Source: Bacteroidales bacterium M6 (GTDB lineage Bacteria; Bacteroidota; Bacteroidia; Bacteroidales; Muribaculaceae). Taken from it: 64,000 nucleotides of DNA. Positions 59,456 to 64,000 of the stretch are shown piece by piece (the first letter of the stretch is position 1; the number at the start of each line of letters is the position of its first letter). The notes under the pieces were generated by a model. That model searched no databases, was not told where the DNA came from, and saw nothing but the letters and a program-made list of their open reading frames with translations. The DNA lies in NCBI GenBank assembly GCA_001689485.1, contig LUJQ01000021.1, positions 174,630 to 238,629 on the forward strand, read 5' to 3'. Made by a program: the position numbers and the translations under genes.

Positions 59456-59580
59456 AAATCAAGGAGTGATATTGATTGTCGTTATTTTACGGTGCAAGTT
59501 TAACCACATTCCATTCAAACGACTGTCTCGTTTTTTCCAATAATTTTGCAACCGCCCGAAGCCCCTCGCACCCATGCTCC

Positions 59581-59613
59581 ATTTGTTCCAAAGTTTCGCG
59601 TTTTTGTTCCAAA
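59581..59613. promoter_or_regulatory. HTCS-type tandem operator between the divergent GH78 and HTCS genes
   Basis: ATTTGTTCCAAA (59581-59592) and TTTTGTTCCAAA (59602-59613) are direct repeats exactly 21 bp apart, the best matches to the half-site in the window. The -7 spacing seen at the other three promoters is not found toward the GH78 gene. The site may therefore autoregulate the HTCS gene, which has a candidate -7 box TATTTTTG at 59652-59659. The rest of the 59456-59747 gap has no gene. Confidence 0.6.
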
Positions 59614-59747
59614 TGCCCCGATAGCACCCCGAAGATACTACGCCGTATATATATTTTTGTGTAAATTCGTTCTATAAGAAACTGTTCATCCTCACAAACA
59701 AAGTTCAAACAGGTTACAGAAAACCTCTAACACCACCTTAATCACAA

Positions 59748-62700
59748 ATGGCAAAAAACGGATTGTGCCGCTCCCGACGGGCACCGATGCTAAACTTATA
59801 TTTCCTGTTAGCCCTGACCCTGACAGCATTTGCGAACACTGACGCCGCCGCAAAAAGCCAGCGGAAGGTCTACACATCGCGTGCCGACCTTCCAAACCTC
59901 CATGTCAACGCCCTTGCCCAGGACAGCCTCGGATACATATGGGTCGGCACGGCCAACGGGTTGTGTCGCGACAAAGGCAATGCCTACGATATTTTCTCGT
60001 CCGACAAAGCCGATTCCGCAACCATCCCGTCAAACAACGTCACGGCACTGCTCTACCGCAACGGCACATTGTGGATAGCCACCGCCCGCGGCCTTGCCTC
60101 GAAAGCCGCCCACTCCAACGCATTCGTGCGCTACACCATAAAGTCAGAGAAAAAACACTCCGAAGGCTATTACTGCGGCTTCGTCCTCTTTAACGGCTCG
60201 CTCTACACCTATGGTTACAACGGGCTTTACGAAATCGATGCCGAACACCACCAGCTCATCCCGAAAGTGAATTTCGACAGGCGCGACGTACAGGCTGCCG
60301 CCATTGCCCCCGACGGCCATTTATGGCTCGCATCAGGCGACGAACTACTGTGCCTCGACAACCGTCTGAATGTGAACCGCCGCGTAGCCCTCCCGCCCGG
60401 AAACGCGGTATCGGCAATGCTGACCGACGGCGGGTTCATCCTTCTAGGCTCGCAAAGAGGCATCCTGCGTTTCGACCCGGCCACATCACAGATTACACCT
60501 ATGCCCGGGGCGGAAGCTTTGGCAAACACCCCTATAAACACCCTGCTGCCGCTGCAGCACACCGACAAACTCCTGATTGGAACACGCGGCCACGGCCCGC
60601 AGCTTTTCGACAAATCCAACGGCCGGATACTCTCGGTAACAGGCAAATTCAACTTCACGAAAATACCCTCTGTCGACATAACTGCCGCATTCCTCGACAG
60701 CGAAAGCAACCTGTGGTTCGGGACATTCGACAAAGGGGTGTTCCGCATAGCGGCACGCGACGACGTGTTCAACTCCGACCACAAAATGATTGACGCCTTC
60801 CGGGGTCATTTCGTGACACGTATCGAAGGCGACAAACGAGGACGGTTCTGGATCGGTACACGCTACCGGGGCCTGGCAATGTACAATCCGGCCGACACTT
60901 CACTGACTTATTTCTCGCCCGCCGCCTACCCATGGATGAACGAATTCCCCACCAAATTCGTGCAGGAACTGTTTATCGACTCGCAAGGACGCCTGTGGGT
61001 AGGCATGGATAACGGCCTGTTTGTCTGCTCCCTGTCAGAAGGCCCGTTCCTGCACAATCTGAAAACTTTCCCACGCATAGGCAATGTGGTCACCATCGCC
61101 GAAGATGCCCAAAAACGGGTGTGGGTAGGCTCGTCCGACGGGGGGATAAGGATTTTCAATCCCGACCTTACGGATGTATCACCCGAAGCGTCACCACTCT
61201 TTTCCCAAAGCAACATAACCCGCCTCCTGCCGTATAACGACAAAACGATGCTGGCGGCATCATACCTTGAGAATATCTACCTAATCGACCTCGAAAACCT
61301 TACGGCAACAGCCCTCAACCCGCACAACCAATCGCAATGGGATACGGCTATCGATGTCTACCGCGCCAGGAACGGCCACCTGTGGATAGGCACATACGAT
61401 AACGGGCTGATAGCCTATGACCCGCAGTCGCGCCGTCTGCGACACTTCACCGATTTCCGAAGCCACGACATCCTTGCCATACGCGAAGATGCCGAAGGAA
61501 ACATATGGTGCTGCTCCTCCTACGGCATATACCGTATCGACCCCAATACAGCCCGCATCAACACATACCTCAAACACGACGGCATCACAGGCAACCAATA
61601 TCACGAAAAATGTTCTTTCACCGACAGCGAAGGAAACATCTATTTCGGCGGTAACTACGGCATACAGCAGGTGATACCTGCCAATGTTGACGGAATCAGG
61701 CGCAATATACCCATCTACCTGACAGAACTCAACACCCTCAACCGCAAACCCGATGCCGACGACACCCTTGCAACCACCGACCTCCCCTTCCTGAAACGGC
61801 TCGACCTCGACTACGACAATAATGCCCTGAGCATCGGATTTACCGGCCTTAACTACGATGCCAGGATGGAATATGCCTATATGCTCGAAGGTTTCGATAA
61901 AATGTGGATGTTCCCCGGCGAATACAACCACGCCATCTACTCCAACCTCCCGGCCGGCAAATACAGATTCCTGGTCAAGGTAAAGGATAACGACACATGG
62001 AGCGAGGCAACCGAACTGCTCGAAGTCAGCGTGGCGGAAGCCCCATGGCTGCACCCGCTAGCCAAAATCGGCTATGCACTGTTCCTACTACTGCTCATCC
62101 TGATGCTCACGCAGTTATATATCCGTCTGCGGCTTGAAAAAGAACGGCTGACACTCGCTGAAAAGCAGATGGAAGACGAAAGGCTGATGTCGCAGAGGAA
62201 ACTCAATTTCTTCAACAACATATCCCACGAACTCCGCACGCCCATAACACTGATTTACGCACCTGTAAAATTCCTGCGTAAACACTACCACTCAATGCCC
62301 CCGCAGGAAGTGGAAAACTCGTTGGAATATATCGACAAAAACGTCGACCGCCTGCTCACCCTCACAACGCAGATACTGAAGTTCCGCACAATCCAGGGGG
62401 AATCCCTGCCATTGCAGGTGCAATGGCACGACCCTGTGACACAGATTGACAACATCATACGCCTATACAACATCTATGCAGCCGAAAAAGACCTCCAGGT
62501 CAAATTCATCTCCTCACACCAGTCGATAAAGGCGGTATATGATTCCGACAAACTGGAAAAAATTATCAACAACCTGCTCTTCAACGCAGTAAAATACACG
62601 CCCCCGAAAGGGCACATAACCGTGCGGCTTGAGATTTCCGACCACCCCGAAGGTGCCCCCGACACATCGCTCGGAACCTACATGGAAATACAGGTTATCG

Positions 62701-63968
62701 ACGACGGGGTCGGCATTCCCGCTGAGGAACGCAAATCCATATTCACACGGTTCAAACGTTTCTTCAACCCGTTCTCCAACCGCAAGGAAGGTGGATTCGG
62801 AATCGGGCTTAACTTCGTGAAACACCTTGTGGTAAAACACCACGGGGCAATCACCTACCGCCCCAACGCAGTGAAAGGCACCACATTCATTGTCGACATA
62901 CCGGTAGAACCATCTGCCTATACTGAAAAAGAATGGGCACCCGACAATCCCGACGCCCAGACCACGCAACCGACCGACCACGAAGCACTTCCGACCGTAA
63001 TAACCGAGCCTCGCACACCTGCGCCATCCACAGGCAGCATCCCGGCCGAACCTGCCGACGAAGCGTCTGAAACCGCCTCCGCTCCTGAAACGCATGAAGA
63101 GGAACCCGAACCGGCAGCGGAAGCCGAACCGGCTCGCCATAAACTACTAGTGGTAGAGGATAAGGCGGAAATGGCCGATTTCATAGCATCGGTGTTTGCC
63201 TCAGAGGCCGACGTGACAATCGCTGCCGACGGCCATACCGGCATACAGAAGGCCATGGAGGAACTGCCCGATGTCATCATAAGCGACGTCATGATGCCGT
63301 TGATGACTGGCTACGAAATGCTTTCTCGAATCAAAAACGAACCTGCCACATGCCATATACCCGTTGTGCTGCTTACAGCCAAATCACGCGACGAGGATAA
63401 AATCAAAGGTTACGACACCGGTGCCGACCTTTATATGGAAAAGCCCTTCAACCCCGAAGTGCTTCACTCGGCAGTAAATTCGATCCTTGCCAAACTGGAG
63501 CGGCAGAAGCACCAGGTGGTTCAGACAGCGGGAACGGCCGAAACCCCGTCGGCCGACGAAATGGCACCCCTCGACCGCAAGTTCCTTACGAGGTTATATG
63601 CGTATATCAACGAAAATATAGGCAATTCCGAGCTTAATGTAAACCTGCTCGGACGCGAACTCGGATTCTCGCGCACCAACTTCTATCGGAAAATCAAAGC
63701 CCTTACAGGGGTTACTCCCAACGACTTGTTGCGTGTTTGCCGCCTCAACCGCGCCGCCCAATTGCTCCTTACCCGCGAATACACCATAGGTGAAATCTCC
63801 GATATGACCGGCTTCGGTACACAAAGCCATTTTTCGAATCTTTTCAAACGTCAGTTCGGTGTGACCCCACGCGATTACCTGCTCAACCACACCTCCAATC
63901 CTGCCGATTCCACATCCACGGAAAACCCGCCGGTTGCCGACAACTTCCCACCTACGCCATTCACCTGA
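59748..63968 (+). CDS. Hybrid two-component system regulator (HTCS)
   Basis: A 1406-aa single-protein sensor and transcription factor. A signal/anchor segment (MLNLYFLLALTLTAFA; ATG 59787 is an alternative start) leads to a periplasmic two-propeller sensor of about 14 Reg_prop repeats (LGYIWVGTANGLCRD, LWIGTYDNGLIAYDP) and a Y_Y_Y domain. A membrane helix lies near residues 775-795. The kinase has His827 in ISHELRTP and an ATPase domain with DDGVGIP and GGFGIGL. After an acidic Pro/Glu/Ala linker the receiver has Asp1180 (IISDVMMPL). An AraC-type HTH ends it (LGFSRTNFYRKIKAL, TGFGTQSHFSNLFKRQFG). Such proteins bind a specific oligosaccharide and activate their PUL. Confidence 0.96.
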   Translation: MAKNGLCRSRRAPMLNLYFLLALTLTAFANTDAAAKSQRKVYTSRADLPNLHVNALAQDSLGYIWVGTANGLCRDKGNAYDIFSSDKADSATIPSNNVTALLYRNGTLWIATARGLASKAAHSNAFVRYTIKSEKKHSEGYYCGFVLFNGSLYTYGYNGLYEIDAEHHQLIPKVNFDRRDVQAAAIAPDGHLWLASGDELLCLDNRLNVNRRVALPPGNAVSAMLTDGGFILLGSQRGILRFDPATSQITPMPGAEALANTPINTLLPLQHTDKLLIGTRGHGPQLFDKSNGRILSVTGKFNFTKIPSVDITAAFLDSESNLWFGTFDKGVFRIAARDDVFNSDHKMIDAFRGHFVTRIEGDKRGRFWIGTRYRGLAMYNPADTSLTYFSPAAYPWMNEFPTKFVQELFIDSQGRLWVGMDNGLFVCSLSEGPFLHNLKTFPRIGNVVTIAEDAQKRVWVGSSDGGIRIFNPDLTDVSPEASPLFSQSNITRLLPYNDKTMLAASYLENIYLIDLENLTATALNPHNQSQWDTAIDVYRARNGHLWIGTYDNGLIAYDPQSRRLRHFTDFRSHDILAIREDAEGNIWCCSSYGIYRIDPNTARINTYLKHDGITGNQYHEKCSFTDSEGNIYFGGNYGIQQVIPANVDGIRRNIPIYLTELNTLNRKPDADDTLATTDLPFLKRLDLDYDNNALSIGFTGLNYDARMEYAYMLEGFDKMWMFPGEYNHAIYSNLPAGKYRFLVKVKDNDTWSEATELLEVSVAEAPWLHPLAKIGYALFLLLLILMLTQLYIRLRLEKERLTLAEKQMEDERLMSQRKLNFFNNISHELRTPITLIYAPVKFLRKHYHSMPPQEVENSLEYIDKNVDRLLTLTTQILKFRTIQGESLPLQVQWHDPVTQIDNIIRLYNIYAAEKDLQVKFISSHQSIKAVYDSDKLEKIINNLLFNAVKYTPPKGHITVRLEISDHPEGAPDTSLGTYMEIQVIDDGVGIPAEERKSIFTRFKRFFNPFSNRKEGGFGIGLNFVKHLVVKHHGAITYRPNAVKGTTFIVDIPVEPSAYTEKEWAPDNPDAQTTQPTDHEALPTVITEPRTPAPSTGSIPAEPADEASETASAPETHEEEPEPAAEAEPARHKLLVVEDKAEMADFIASVFASEADVTIAADGHTGIQKAMEELPDVIISDVMMPLMTGYEMLSRIKNEPATCHIPVVLLTAKSRDEDKIKGYDTGADLYMEKPFNPEVLHSAVNSILAKLERQKHQVVQTAGTAETPSADEMAPLDRKFLTRLYAYINENIGNSELNVNLLGRELGFSRTNFYRKIKALTGVTPNDLLRVCRLNRAAQLLLTREYTIGEISDMTGFGTQSHFSNLFKRQFGVTPRDYLLNHTSNPADSTSTENPPVADNFPPTPFT

Positions 63969-64000
63969 CCCACACATGCATATACGGCAAGGCCGCGATG

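Noticed and set aside
58142..59503. 453-codon forward frame opposite the short GH78 gene
   Set aside because: Antisense shadow; the minus-strand protein has clear GH78 motifs.
59541..59548. Forward TAATTTTG as the main HTCS promoter
   Set aside because: It matches the -7 box but has no -33 partner and lies upstream of the tandem operator; the box at 59652 is nearer and equally good, so neither is asserted strongly.
1..64000. tRNA, rRNA, CRISPR arrays and complete insertion sequences
   Set aside because: No cloverleaf-like or rRNA sequence, no regularly spaced direct repeats of CRISPR type, and no transposase were seen on either strand.

Overview
The window looks like a chromosomal segment of a gut Bacteroidales bacterium, most likely in or near the Muribaculaceae. 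The family-level assignment is inference. The support is the promoter grammar (TAnnTTTG at -7, often TTTG about 19-20 bp upstream), two SusC/SusD pairs, a one-protein hybrid two-component sensor, Por/T9SS-type C-terminal tails on secreted proteins, and a moderately high GC content for the order.

Region 1 (1-20.2 kb) is mostly housekeeping and envelope biology. It has the end of a T9SS-tailed protein and a sialate O-acetylesterase. A forward run follows: DUF5683 protein, lytic transglycosylase, serB, mtaB, an LpxL-type acyltransferase and a glycosyltransferase. A reverse run then holds a GlsB-like membrane protein, a DEAD-box-type helicase, a Rieske-like lipoprotein, an SRPBCC protein, pyrE and a giant TamB-like protein. 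An outer-membrane barrel and ferritin complete the region.

Region 2 (20.3-30.5 kb) is a surface-glycan biosynthesis locus. A reverse arm has two GT2 enzymes and a pyruvyltransferase/half-GT4 fusion. A forward arm has a GT2, a phosphoethanolamine-transferase-like enzyme, then GT2, GT4 and GT2, joined by 4-bp start/stop overlaps. The arms diverge from one nearly symmetrical 34-bp promoter palindrome.

Region 3 (30.5-31.4 kb) has no genes. It carries a 405-bp composite element built from two inverted copies of a palindromic repeat.

Region 4 (31.5-64 kb) is a polysaccharide utilisation locus (PUL). Transcription is mainly leftward: susC1-susD1-susC2-susD2-unclassified glycosidase; two paralogous secreted T9SS-tailed proteins; an operon of GH3, a trehalase fused to a deacetylase-like domain, and GH78; and a second GH78. 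A forward HTCS regulator at the right end probably controls it. Two rhamnosidases and a beta-glycosidase suggest a rhamnose-containing glycan, but the substrate is not proven.

The strongest unexplained signal is regulatory. Three leftward promoters (susC1 and the two paralogous secreted proteins) share one layout: two TGTTnCAAA-like half-sites exactly 21 bp apart, with the proximal half-site the same distance from a TAnnTTTG -7 box. The same tandem site lies just upstream of the HTCS gene. This is the layout expected for its AraC-type output domain. Between the two secreted paralogs sits a Fic-family protein with no Fic catalytic domain, preceded by a perfect 39-bp palindrome.
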